Made by a program: the position numbers and the translations under genes. Positions 44,448 through 53,566 of a DNA stretch of 64,000 nucleotides are shown here, in pieces; position 1 is the stretch's first letter, and each line of letters opens with the position of its first letter. The notes beneath the pieces were generated by a model, which saw nothing but the letters and a program-made list of their open reading frames with translations, was not told the DNA's origin and searched no databases. The stretch covers positions 26,549-90,548 of the forward strand of contig NZ_SVFW01000010.1 of NCBI RefSeq assembly GCF_015056685.1, in the 5' to 3' direction. This DNA is from Butyrivibrio sp. (GTDB lineage: Bacteria; Bacillota; Clostridia; Lachnospirales; Lachnospiraceae).

Positions 44448-47441
44448 ATGGGGGAAAATGTAGCTGATGGCAGGCTATATAAATATCTTAAGCTGTTTAG
44501 CGACTGCATAGAGTATTTTGTGATTGTAGTTGCTTTTTTTGAATGCAATTCTATATACCTTCATAGGATAAATGATGGCAGTTTTCCTCCGGATTATTTT
44601 TTGGATAGATTAGTCTTGGCATTGCTGATCATTGATATCCTGGTTCATTTTTTATACGATAGGGAACTTGTTGGAAGAATAATAGATAGTCTGGCCATTA
44701 TATTGCTCCTATATGGATATATGTTTTTGTTTTTTAAACTAAATGTGTTAAGGAACTTTAATATATCATTTGTGCAGCTCTACATATGGAACTTCCTTAT
44801 CATTTTTCCACTCTTTATCATCTTGTTTAAAATTAAGATAGTTGAAGGGGAACCCTTTGATATTCTATATAAACATGCAAAGTTTGTATGTGTTTTTTCT
44901 GTACTTTCACTTATCATGTACATCTCAACTGTAGTAAGTAACGGAATGACTGCTTCAGATATGATATATACGGTCTGGTCCGGGATAGGGAGAGTTGGCG
45001 CATGCAATAATTTTATGAATACGTTGGTACTTAGCAGGTCAGGCTCTTCTATAGTTGCCGGAGTATCTCTTTTAAGAAATACCGGTGTTTTTACCGAGCC
45101 TTTGATGTATGTTGTGCAGTTGGTGGTGGCTCTTTTTACTGAGATTTTCCTTGAACAGGAGAAAAGGGGACTTGGCCTGTTTAGAGGAGTTCTCATTTCG
45201 ATAGTTCTTTTTTCTACCCAGTCTACTTACGGACTTATGCTTCTTGCTGTGGCATGGGGGCTTTTTGTTATTAGATTTCTTATTAAGAAGCACAAAAAGG
45301 TGTTTATTATCCCAATTATCTTTGCAGTATTGTTTGCAATCGTATTTTTCTATAATGACAAACAGAGTAGGACTTATGAAGATGCTATAAGTACTTCTGC
45401 AGAGCAGCATGCTGAGGACTTTGCCTTTGGCCTAAAGGCTTTTTTGAATAAGCCTTTGCTTGGAGGCGGATTTGGAAATGAGGATTATATTAGAGAGTTT
45501 ATGTCTGATTACAGACTTGAATATAACAGCGGATTCAGTAATTCTGTAATGGTAATTCTTGCCGAAGGTGGAATTATGCTGGGCGTTCTGTGCATGGCTC
45601 CATTTTTCCTAATGTTGCTAAAAGGCAAAAGAAAGGAAGAAAGACATATATCTTATTGGATAGTTGGCCCAATCTTACTCTATATAGGTGTTATCTGGCA
45701 TTATCACATATTCATGATGATGATATTTGCATATGGTTATGCATTTTTGGAAGTGAAAAGAGGCGGAAAGCTTTCTTTGATGGAGACATATCCTTCCAAG
45801 GAGGTATATGGGAAAATAGATGCCAAGGCCCTTGTCACAATGGCTTTAGGGTGTGTTTGCGGCATATTGCTTGCGCTTTTTGGCAATCCTATCTGGAAGA
45901 TCGGGTCCTATGTTCTTAGGACAAATAGCTGGAGTGTCAGCCTGTCCTCGACTAAAGCATTTTTGCTTATTTCTGTAATAACGATCAATGCGGTTGTGTT
46001 TGCAGATACATTTAAGAGAAAAGGGACAAATATCGTTTCTTTTGCCCTTGCTTTGGGAGATGTCATATTCCTTTTTAGTTATAAGTTTTGGTATTCGCTT
46101 TTGAATACTCATCTTGTATATGAGAATATATGGTCTGAGGAAAAAGAGAGTTTGGGACTCTTTTATATATGGGCCTTCATATGCGGTATTACATGTCTAT
46201 TTTTTGGCATAATAAAAAGGCCAAAAGATTATAAGAAAAAGATTTATGCGGCTGGTTTATTTGTGGCTTTGGGCATATGTCTTTTTATGGGCTTTAAGAT
46301 GCTCCCTGGAAAATATGAAAGTCTGGTGGAAAGTAAACTGGATGCAGTTAAAGTGTTGACTGATAATTGCGAGGGGGCAGTATATGCTAACGACTATCCA
46401 TTTGCCTATCATAGCGCTAATAAAAAGATTCTGTATTCCGGTACAAGAAATTCTGGATTCAACGCATACTCTGATGCATCGATCATTTTTAGCAAGGGAA
46501 CAAATCTCAAAGAGATGTTTGATGCAGGCTTTGAAGTTACTGCTTTGTCAGATGAACTGCTTGTATATTCTAATGATGAAGATACGATAAGAAATCTCTC
46601 ATGTCTGGGGTATAAGTGGTATAAGTATTACCCGTATGAACAGCATACAGGTTCATCTGCAATGTTTATGTATCCTGGCAAATATGAGGCCAGGTATTAT
46701 CTTCATGTTGATAGAGAAAAATATGAGGCAGAAGATGAAGGAAAAGTTCTCTGCAGTATAGGAGTTACTTCAGTCTATGGAGCCGGAACTATTGCTGAAA
46801 ATGATGTGCATCTAAGTGACTTTAATGCTAAGGGGAATCTTATCCTGACTGTTCCATTTGATATAAGAGGCGTCACTCAGGGAGTTGAGCTCACCCTGAC
46901 TCCATGTGAAGGCTGTGATGTCGAGACTATAGATATCACGTTAAAAGAAACACCGGTTTATATTTCTCAGATAACTAAGAATGGTTATGGCTATTCTCTT
47001 TCTGAAAAGTATTTCGAATTAGATGGTACACCCTTTGTGTTATCGCAGGGCTACTCTCAGATTGAAAGAGACTATAATCTTATAGGGCAGGTTAAGACAA
47101 TAAGGTATTTAGATAGTAATGGCGATAGAATTACTATTAATAGTGGTATATCAGCTATAAGCTATACTTACAATAAGCAGGGAGGAGTGCTCACGGAAAC
47201 TTATTATGATGAGTCTGATAATGTGGTCGAAAGCACTAGCGGATATGCTATTGTGAAATATGAATATGACAGCAGAGGAAACAGGGCGGTCACAAGATTT
47301 TATGACAGAAATGAAAAGCCTGTTATGACAAGTGCCGGATATGCTGTTTTAAAGAAGATATATGATGAAGAATGGCACCTTATAAAAGAGGAGCATTTGG
47401 ATACAGAAGACAATCTGATAGAGGTTGTTATTATTGAATAA
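44448..47441 (+). CDS. O-antigen-ligase-like membrane protein fused to C-terminal YD/RHS-like repeats
   Basis: The ATG at 44448 is used (a GTG lies at 44445). The 997-residue product has about 12-16 membrane helices in residues 1-620. 'GGGFGNEDYI', then 'YNSGFSNSVMVILAEGGIML', resembles the Wzy_C ligase/polymerase signature. A soluble, probably external, region (640-840) follows. The last 150 residues contain at least four ~35-residue repeats with the pattern G-Y/I-x-A-x3-Y-x-Y-x4-G/N-x6-Y-x-D. I infer a glycan ligase or polymerase carrying its own surface-binding or substrate-holding module. Confidence 0.7.
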   Translation: MGENVADGRLYKYLKLFSDCIEYFVIVVAFFECNSIYLHRINDGSFPPDYFLDRLVLALLIIDILVHFLYDRELVGRIIDSLAIILLLYGYMFLFFKLNVLRNFNISFVQLYIWNFLIIFPLFIILFKIKIVEGEPFDILYKHAKFVCVFSVLSLIMYISTVVSNGMTASDMIYTVWSGIGRVGACNNFMNTLVLSRSGSSIVAGVSLLRNTGVFTEPLMYVVQLVVALFTEIFLEQEKRGLGLFRGVLISIVLFSTQSTYGLMLLAVAWGLFVIRFLIKKHKKVFIIPIIFAVLFAIVFFYNDKQSRTYEDAISTSAEQHAEDFAFGLKAFLNKPLLGGGFGNEDYIREFMSDYRLEYNSGFSNSVMVILAEGGIMLGVLCMAPFFLMLLKGKRKEERHISYWIVGPILLYIGVIWHYHIFMMMIFAYGYAFLEVKRGGKLSLMETYPSKEVYGKIDAKALVTMALGCVCGILLALFGNPIWKIGSYVLRTNSWSVSLSSTKAFLLISVITINAVVFADTFKRKGTNIVSFALALGDVIFLFSYKFWYSLLNTHLVYENIWSEEKESLGLFYIWAFICGITCLFFGIIKRPKDYKKKIYAAGLFVALGICLFMGFKMLPGKYESLVESKLDAVKVLTDNCEGAVYANDYPFAYHSANKKILYSGTRNSGFNAYSDASIIFSKGTNLKEMFDAGFEVTALSDELLVYSNDEDTIRNLSCLGYKWYKYYPYEQHTGSSAMFMYPGKYEARYYLHVDREKYEAEDEGKVLCSIGVTSVYGAGTIAENDVHLSDFNAKGNLILTVPFDIRGVTQGVELTLTPCEGCDVETIDITLKETPVYISQITKNGYGYSLSEKYFELDGTPFVLSQGYSQIERDYNLIGQVKTIRYLDSNGDRITINSGISAISYTYNKQGGVLTETYYDESDNVVESTSGYAIVKYEYDSRGNRAVTRFYDRNEKPVMTSAGYAVLKKIYDEEWHLIKEEHLDTEDNLIEVVIIE

Positions 47442-47463
47442 CCAGTGCTTTTAAACTTCGCAA

Positions 47464-47498
47464 TTGACATTGACCGATATTTTGCGATATATTATAAT
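47464..47498 (+). promoter_or_regulatory. Overlapping sigma-A promoters for the yicC-remA-gmk operon
   Basis: TTGACC (47470-47475) and TATAAT (47493-47498) are separated by 17 nt, and TTGACA (47464-47469) and TATATT (47488-47493) by 18 nt. Both point to yicC, 41 nt downstream. The two overlap and share bases, so they could give two nearby start sites. Confidence 0.75.
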
Positions 47499-47538
47499 AA
47501 CTTTTGTATAACTATGCCCAAATAAGGGGGATATGATA

Positions 47539-48426
47539 ATGGTCTGCAGCATGACAGGTTTTGGCAGAAGTGAGATTACAGAAGGAAATCGCAAGTACAT
47601 TGTAGAGCTTAAGTCGGTAAATAACCGCTATCTTGATATTAATATCAAGATGCCAAAAAAGTTTAATGCATTTGAGGCTGCAATCCGCAGCGAACTTAAG
47701 AACTATATGAAACGTGGTAAGGTTGACGTTTTCATTAGTTATGAGGATTTTTCAGAGTCAGAGACAAAGGTAAAATACAACAAGGCTATAGCACAGGAGT
47801 ATTATTCCTACCTGAATGAAATGGCAGGTGATTTTGGTCTTGATAATGATGTAAGGATCTCTGTTCTTTCCAGATTCCCGGAAGTTTTTACAATGGAAGA
47901 GGAAGAGCTTAATGAAGAGGAAGTATTAAGCGGCCTTATGAAAGCTCTTGCCGGTGCCGGCAAGCAGTTTATGGAGTCAAGAGCTCGAGAAGGCGAGTTC
48001 TTATGTAAGGATCTCACAGAGAAACTTGATGGAATGATGGAGAATGTGGAGTATATTGCTGAGCGTTCACCAGAGATCATCAAGGAGTACAAGGACAAGC
48101 TTCGTGAGAAGATCCAGGATCTTCTTGAGGATAAGCAGGTTGATGAAAACAGACTTGCGATGGAAGTTACTATTTACGCTGATAAGATTTGCGTAGATGA
48201 AGAGATCACAAGACTTCGCAGCCATATCGGAGCTACAAAAGATACCCTTTTAAAAGGGGATGATAAGGATGGCATTGGCAGAAAGCTTGATTTCCTTGCA
48301 CAGGAGATGAACAGAGAAGCCAATACAATTCTTTCAAAGTCTACAGATCTTAAGATCTCAGACAGAGGAATTGCTCTTAAGACTGATATTGAAAAAGTAA
48401 GGGAGCAGATACAAAACATTGAATAA
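47539..48426 (+). CDS. yicC: YicC/YloC-family endoribonuclease
   Basis: The ATG at 47539 has 'aaggggga' about 8 nt upstream; an in-frame ATG at 47533 would be very close to that site. The 295-residue product starts MVCSMTGFGRSE and contains 'ELKSVNNRYLDINIKMP' and the C-terminal 'FLAQEMNREANTILSKS' with DUF1732 features, both diagnostic. YicC proteins cleave RNA and help turn over small RNAs. Its stop overlaps the remA start by 8 nt. Confidence 0.93.
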   Translation: MVCSMTGFGRSEITEGNRKYIVELKSVNNRYLDINIKMPKKFNAFEAAIRSELKNYMKRGKVDVFISYEDFSESETKVKYNKAIAQEYYSYLNEMAGDFGLDNDVRISVLSRFPEVFTMEEEELNEEEVLSGLMKALAGAGKQFMESRAREGEFLCKDLTEKLDGMMENVEYIAERSPEIIKEYKDKLREKIQDLLEDKQVDENRLAMEVTIYADKICVDEEITRLRSHIGATKDTLLKGDDKDGIGRKLDFLAQEMNREANTILSKSTDLKISDRGIALKTDIEKVREQIQNIE

Positions 48427-48682
48427 ACTCATTCACATTGGATTTGGCAACATTGTTAATGCAGACAAAATAATAAGCATTGTTAGTCCTGATGCTGCGC
48501 CGGTTAAGCGCATGGTTCAGAAGGCCCGTGAAGAAGGGAAAAGCGTTGACGCTACCCAGGGGCGCAAGACCAAGGCAGTACTTGTTATGGAAAATGGTAT
48601 GCTTGTATTATCAGCTCTTTTGCCGGAAACCATATGTAACAGAGCTATATCGGAGAGTGAGAATAGTCAGGATGAAACGTAA
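48419..48682 (+). CDS. remA: RemA-family DNA-binding regulator
   Basis: This 87-residue protein uses a TTG start inside the end of yicC. 'HIGFGNIVNADKIISIVSPDAAPVKR' (in parts) and 'DATQGRKTKAVLVMENG' define the RemA/DUF370 family. In Bacillus subtilis RemA activates matrix and osmoprotection genes by bending DNA around a ring-shaped oligomer. The position between yicC and gmk is conserved in Firmicutes. It overlaps gmk by 11 nt. Confidence 0.93.
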   Translation: MNKLIHIGFGNIVNADKIISIVSPDAAPVKRMVQKAREEGKSVDATQGRKTKAVLVMENGMLVLSALLPETICNRAISESENSQDET

Positions 48683-49292
48683 GGGAATTATTATTGTTGT
48701 TTCAGGGTTCTCAGGAGCAGGAAAGGGAACCATCATGAAAGAGCTGACAAAAAGGTATGATCAGTATGCTCTTTCTATCTCAGCCACAACCAGAAACCCG
48801 AGAGAGGGTGAGGAAAACGGCAGAGAGTATTTCTTTATTACTACTGAAGAGTTTGAAAAGCTTATTGCTGAAGACGGCCTTATTGAGCACGCCAAATATG
48901 TAAATAACTATTATGGCACTCCAAGGAAATACGTTGAAGAAAAGCTTTCTCAGGGAATTGATGTTATCCTTGAAATTGAGATTCAGGGCGCCCTTCAGAT
49001 AAAAGAGCAGTACAAAGATGCAGTATTACTTTTTGTAATGCCACCTTCAGCGCAGGTCCTTGAAAAGAGACTTCGTGGCAGAGGAACAGAAACTGATGAA
49101 GTTATTGCCAAGCGTTTAGCAAGGGCAAAAGAAGAAGCTGTTGGAATTGAAAAATATGACTACATCGTAGTTAATGATGACCTTGATGAATGTGTTGAAA
49201 AGGTTCATGAGATCATCAGTTCAGCTCATAACACTCCTGACAGAAATGCCGATTTTATCAATGAGATGAGAGAACAGCTGGGAAAGTTTTAA
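48672..49292 (+). CDS. gmk: Guanylate kinase
   Basis: The ATG at 48672 gives 206 residues beginning MKRKGIIIVVSGFSGAGKGT, with the P-loop 'GFSGAGKGT' and then 'SISATTRNPREGEENGREYFF', the GMP-binding segment. It converts GMP to GDP with ATP. The frame stays open far upstream, but the family start and the SD-like 'gtcagg' place the start here. It overlaps remA. Confidence 0.95.
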   Translation: MKRKGIIIVVSGFSGAGKGTIMKELTKRYDQYALSISATTRNPREGEENGREYFFITTEEFEKLIAEDGLIEHAKYVNNYYGTPRKYVEEKLSQGIDVILEIEIQGALQIKEQYKDAVLLFVMPPSAQVLEKRLRGRGTETDEVIAKRLARAKEEAVGIEKYDYIVVNDDLDECVEKVHEIISSAHNTPDRNADFINEMREQLGKF

Positions 49293-49371
49293 ATAGTTAA
49301 GATCAGAGCTGTAAAAAGCTTTGTTAAATAAACAAATATTATGTGTTGCGTACCACGCAGAAAGGAACATT

Positions 49372-49665
49372 ATGATACATCCTTCATATGTAGATTTAAT
49401 GAATGTAGTAAACAAAGGGGTTGAGGAAGGCGAAGAGCCAGTTATCAGCTCAAGATATTCAATCGTTATGGCAACATCAAAAAGAGCAAGACAGCTCATT
49501 GCCGGTGATGAGCCAATGGTTAAAGTAAAGGACAAGCAGAAGCCTCTTTCAATCGCTGTTGAGGAGATGAACCAGGATACTCTCAGAATCCTTACAGATG
49601 AGGAGAAGGCTAAGCTTGAGGAATCAGCTGAAGAAGCAGAAGAGACAGAAAGCACAGAAGAGTAA
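49372..49665 (+). CDS. rpoZ: RNA polymerase omega subunit
   Basis: The ATG at 49372 follows 'agaaaggaaca', giving 97 residues. 'SSRYSIVMATSKRARQLI' is the conserved omega core. The C-terminus is an acidic tail rich in Glu. It promotes assembly of the beta' subunit. The position after gmk is standard in Firmicutes. Confidence 0.93.
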   Translation: MIHPSYVDLMNVVNKGVEEGEEPVISSRYSIVMATSKRARQLIAGDEPMVKVKDKQKPLSIAVEEMNQDTLRILTDEEKAKLEESAEEAEETESTEE

Positions 49666-49677
49666 TTTAAAAAAGAT

Positions 49678-51057
49678 ATGAAGATATTATTTGTGTCACT
49701 TGGTTGTGACAAAAACAGAGTTGATACCGAGGTAATGCTCGGTATGCTCGAAAGTCATGGTTATGACTTTACAGATGACACCGATGAAGCCGAAGCAGCA
49801 GTTGTTAACACCTGCTGCTTTATTGGTGATGCGAAAGAGGAAAGTATCAATACTATCCTTGAAATGGCGGAATACAGGAAAAGCGGAAAGTATAAAGCTT
49901 TGATTGTTACCGGATGCCTTGGACAGAGGTACCAGGAGGAAATTCAGAAAGAAATTCCTGAAGTAGATGAGATCCTTGGTATTTCATCGATTGATAAGAT
50001 TGTTCAGGCTCTTGATGAAACCTTAAAGAGAAACGAACTTTTCTCTCACAAGAATTATTTTGATAATGTTAACAAGCTTCAGAGAGGTGGTTACAAGAGA
50101 GTGATGACCACCGGAGGAGTTTACAATTACCTTAAAATTGCAGAGGGCTGTGATAAGCGCTGCACCTACTGTATTATTCCATCGATTAGAGGATCTTACA
50201 GAAGTATTCCGATGGAGGATATTCTTAAGGATGCCAGAAGTCTGGCAGAGGCAGGTGTCTCTGAGCTTTTGGTAGTTGCGCAGGAGACTACCCTGTATGG
50301 AACAGATATCTATGGGGAAAAGAAGCTTCCTGAGCTTTTACATAAGATTTGTGAGATAGATGGTATTAAATGGGTAAGAGTTCTTTATTGCTATCCTGAA
50401 GAAATAAATGAAGAACTGATCCAGACTATCAAAAATGAACCAAAGATCTGTCATTATCTAGACCTTCCAATTCAGTCCGGTTCTGATTCTATTCTTAAAA
50501 GAATGGGAAGAAGAACAAATAATGCAGAGATAAGAAAACTTGTAAAGCACCTGAGGGAAGAGATCCCTGACATTTGTCTTAGAACAACTCTTATCAGCGG
50601 ATTCCCTGGAGAAACTGCAAAAGACCACAATGAGACTATGAAACTTGTTGAGGATCTTAGGTTTGACAGACTTGGGGTATTTACATATTCCCAGGAAGAG
50701 GATACACCTGCAGCTACTATGCCAGATCAGGTATCAGAGAGAGTTAAGACAACCCGCAGAAATAAGCTTATGAAGCTTCAGCAGAAGATAGCCTTCGAAG
50801 GCGCTGATTCCATGGTTGGAAAGACTGTTGATGTTATCATAGAAGGAAAGATCGTTGACGAAGAGGCCAGCAGTCTTGATGGATTTACATATGTAGGAAG
50901 GACATATAAAGATGCGCCGGATATTGACGGATACGTATTTGTTTCCGGCGTTCAAAAAGATCTTATGTCCGGAGCAATCTTAAAGGTTCTTATAACAGGT
51001 TCTAATGAATATGATTTAGTTGGGGAGGAAGCAGAAACATATGAATTTACCGAATAA
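49678..51057 (+). CDS. rimO: Ribosomal protein S12 methylthiotransferase RimO
   Basis: This 459-residue radical-SAM enzyme has three N-terminal cluster cysteines (C10, C46 or C47, C80), the radical-SAM triad C158-C162-C165 ('GCDKRCTYC') and a C-terminal TRAM domain. 'IPSIRGSYRS' after the triad fits RimO. It methylthiolates the conserved Asp of ribosomal protein S12. The gene ends 17 nt inside pgsA. Confidence 0.94.
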   Translation: MKILFVSLGCDKNRVDTEVMLGMLESHGYDFTDDTDEAEAAVVNTCCFIGDAKEESINTILEMAEYRKSGKYKALIVTGCLGQRYQEEIQKEIPEVDEILGISSIDKIVQALDETLKRNELFSHKNYFDNVNKLQRGGYKRVMTTGGVYNYLKIAEGCDKRCTYCIIPSIRGSYRSIPMEDILKDARSLAEAGVSELLVVAQETTLYGTDIYGEKKLPELLHKICEIDGIKWVRVLYCYPEEINEELIQTIKNEPKICHYLDLPIQSGSDSILKRMGRRTNNAEIRKLVKHLREEIPDICLRTTLISGFPGETAKDHNETMKLVEDLRFDRLGVFTYSQEEDTPAATMPDQVSERVKTTRRNKLMKLQQKIAFEGADSMVGKTVDVIIEGKIVDEEASSLDGFTYVGRTYKDAPDIDGYVFVSGVQKDLMSGAILKVLITGSNEYDLVGEEAETYEFTE

Positions 51058-51583
51058 GTTGACCGTTGCAAGAGTTATATTGATTCCATTTTTTGTATTC
51101 TTTTTATTGTTTGATCCATCTAATGATGCTTTTAAATGGACAGCACTAGCCATATTTATTATCGCGAGTCTTACAGATATGCTTGATGGTAAGATTGCCC
51201 GCAAATACAATCTGATCACAGATTTTGGTAAGTTCATGGATCCGCTTGCGGACAAACTTCTTGTTTGTAGTGCAATGATAGGACTTATTGAACTTGGCCG
51301 TATCCCTTCATGGATAGTTATCATAATTATTGCCAGAGAGTTTGTTATCAGCGGTTTCAGACTTATTGCAGCAGACAATGGAAGAGTAATAGCTGCAAGC
51401 TACTGGGGCAAATTTAAGACAACATTCCAGATGATAATGGTAATACTTATGATTGCCAATATTGATCATCCTGTAATGCATGTTCTTACAACCGTTATTA
51501 TGTGGGTAGCATTGGCCCTTACGATCATTTCGCTCGTTGATTATCTTGTAAAAAACAAGGACGTTATGAGCGGAGAGGTCTAA
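51041..51583 (+). CDS. pgsA: Phosphatidylglycerophosphate synthase
   Basis: The ATG at 51041 follows 'ggggaggaa' and gives 180 residues. The CDP-alcohol phosphotransferase motif D-x2-D-G-x2-A-R-x8-G-x3-D-x3-D is complete: D46, D49, G50, A53, R54, G63, D67, D71. About four to six membrane helices. It makes phosphatidylglycerol phosphate from CDP-diacylglycerol and glycerol-3-phosphate. Confidence 0.95.
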   Translation: MNLPNKLTVARVILIPFFVFFLLFDPSNDAFKWTALAIFIIASLTDMLDGKIARKYNLITDFGKFMDPLADKLLVCSAMIGLIELGRIPSWIVIIIIAREFVISGFRLIAADNGRVIAASYWGKFKTTFQMIMVILMIANIDHPVMHVLTTVIMWVALALTIISLVDYLVKNKDVMSGEV

Positions 51584-51626
51584 TTTATTTTAGTTAGTTT
51601 TTGTTTATATAGAAATAGGAGTTTTA

Positions 51627-53552
51627 ATGAGTAAAGATTTAGAAAAAAATACTGTTAATGTCGAGGAGGAAAAGGTAAGATACGAGGATTCAGGTCTTGA
51701 TGAAAAAATATTAAGAGCAGTTTCTGAAATGGGATTTGAGTATATGTCACCAATCCAGAAGGCTGCAATACCTGTAATGCTTGAGGGAAAAGATATAATT
51801 GGACAGGCACAGACAGGAACTGGTAAGACTGCCGCATTTGGTATTCCACTTTTGCAGCAGGTTGACCCTGCAAATAAGCATTTGCAGGCTGTTGTACTGT
51901 GTCCTACAAGAGAGCTTGCTATGCAGGCTGCTGATGATATAAGAGATTTTGCTAAGTATATGTTTGGCATAAAAGTCCTTGCTGTTTATGGCGGACAGGA
52001 TATTTCAAGACAGATAAAGGCTTTATCTGCAGGAGTTCAGATCGTAGTTGGAACTCCGGGACGAGTAATGGATCACATGCGCAGACATACTATGAAGATG
52101 AAGGATGTAAAGGTTCTTGTCCTTGATGAAGCAGATGAGATGCTTGATATGGGATTCAGGGATGATATCGAGACTATCCTTCAGGGAATGCCTGAAGAGA
52201 GACAGACAGCTCTTTTCTCTGCTACAATGCCTGAAGCAATACTTCAGATCACAAAGAAGTATCAGAAAGAAGATGCTGAGTACATAAAAATGACTCCAAA
52301 GGAGATCACTGTAGCAGCTATAGAGCAGAGCTATTACAGAGTACCTCAGAAGTCAAAAGAAGAAGTCCTTGTAAGACTTATGGATTATTACAATCCTTCA
52401 AGATCACTTATTTTCTGTAACACAAAAAGAATGGTTGATCAGCTTGCTGAAAGCCTTAAGGGCAAGGGATACCAAGCTGATGGACTTCATGGTGATCTTT
52501 CACAGAACCAGCGTGACACCGTAATGAACTTATTTAGAAGTGGAAGGATCAATATCCTTATAGCAACTGACGTTGCTGCAAGAGGAATTGACGTAAGCGG
52601 TGTAGAAGCTGTATTTAACTTTGATATTCCAGAAGATATAGAGTATTACGTTCACAGAATCGGACGTACAGGTCGTGCCGGCAGAAGCGGACAGTCCTTT
52701 ACTCTTGTCGGCGGAAGAGAGATGTACAAACTCAGAGAGATCGAGAAAGTTTGTCATACAAAGATTGAGGAAAGAAAAGTACCGTCAGCAAAAGAGATTA
52801 CAAGAGTTAAGTCTCAGAAGGTATTTGCTGAAGTTATAGATATTATTGAAAACGGAGATATTTCATCTGCACTTGAATTTGTAAATCAGAAGGTTGAAGA
52901 AGGTGAGTATACTGCAGAACAGCTTGCAGCCGGATTTATGAAGCTCAAGATGGGTGCAGATATTGAAGACCTTGTATTTGATTTTGGACACAGACGTGGC
53001 GAAAGGGACAAGGACAGAGGAAAAGGCGGTTTTGGTCGTGGAAGACGTGATGGCCGTGATGGCAGAATGAACCGCGAAGGCCGTGATGGTCGTGACGGAC
53101 GTAAGTTTAAGTCCGACAAAGACGACAAAAAGGGCAGAAAGTTCGATAAGAAAAAAGCAGCCTCTAAGGATGACTATCTTTTTGAAAAACCAAAAAGAAG
53201 AAACAAGTCAAAGGATGAAGGGGCTCGCAAATCATCTATAGACGAGGCTCTTGTAGAGAGCATCAAAAAGGATAGAAAAAAGACTTCTGATAAAGCTCAG
53301 GCTTCAAGAGCAGCAAGACCTGAGAGAAAGCACTCAGCCAGGGGAAATGCTGAGTTTGAAAATGTTGGACGTCTCAACATAAAAGGTGAGGAGTCAACAA
53401 AAGCATGGTATGTTGGAGAAGACAGCAATACTATGAATGTATCAAGGTCTGAAAAGAAGCATATCAAAGCTGAAAACAAGAAGAGAAGTATTGATTATTT
53501 ACAGGATGTTAGTGACTTTGTCATGGAAAGCTTTGGTAAGCGCAGAAAGTAA
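51627..53552 (+). CDS. DEAD-box RNA helicase with long basic C-terminus
   Basis: This 641-residue protein has a full helicase core: Q-motif near 41-45, motif I 'AQTGTGKT' (61-68), motif II DEAD (167-170), SAT, and motif VI 'HRIGRTGRAG'. After the core there is a tail from about 450 with Arg-Gly-Asp-rich repeats (RRDGRDGR and relatives) and a Lys-rich stretch, typical of CshA/DeaD-like helicases that act in ribosome assembly, RNA decay and cold adaptation. No DbpA-like RNA-binding domain is obvious. Confidence 0.92.
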   Translation: MSKDLEKNTVNVEEEKVRYEDSGLDEKILRAVSEMGFEYMSPIQKAAIPVMLEGKDIIGQAQTGTGKTAAFGIPLLQQVDPANKHLQAVVLCPTRELAMQAADDIRDFAKYMFGIKVLAVYGGQDISRQIKALSAGVQIVVGTPGRVMDHMRRHTMKMKDVKVLVLDEADEMLDMGFRDDIETILQGMPEERQTALFSATMPEAILQITKKYQKEDAEYIKMTPKEITVAAIEQSYYRVPQKSKEEVLVRLMDYYNPSRSLIFCNTKRMVDQLAESLKGKGYQADGLHGDLSQNQRDTVMNLFRSGRINILIATDVAARGIDVSGVEAVFNFDIPEDIEYYVHRIGRTGRAGRSGQSFTLVGGREMYKLREIEKVCHTKIEERKVPSAKEITRVKSQKVFAEVIDIIENGDISSALEFVNQKVEEGEYTAEQLAAGFMKLKMGADIEDLVFDFGHRRGERDKDRGKGGFGRGRRDGRDGRMNREGRDGRDGRKFKSDKDDKKGRKFDKKKAASKDDYLFEKPKRRNKSKDEGARKSSIDEALVESIKKDRKKTSDKAQASRAARPERKHSARGNAEFENVGRLNIKGEESTKAWYVGEDSNTMNVSRSEKKHIKAENKKRSIDYLQDVSDFVMESFGKRRK

Positions 53553-53566
53553 AAGGGGGATGGGAA

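Noticed and set aside
44780..45410. Overlapping minus-strand frames of 138 and 112 residues
   Set aside because: Antisense shadows of the membrane part of the ligase-like gene.
49320..49371. Earlier in-frame start for rpoZ at 49321
   Set aside because: It lacks a ribosome binding site and would add 17 residues absent from the family; the ATG at 49372 has AAAGGA upstream.
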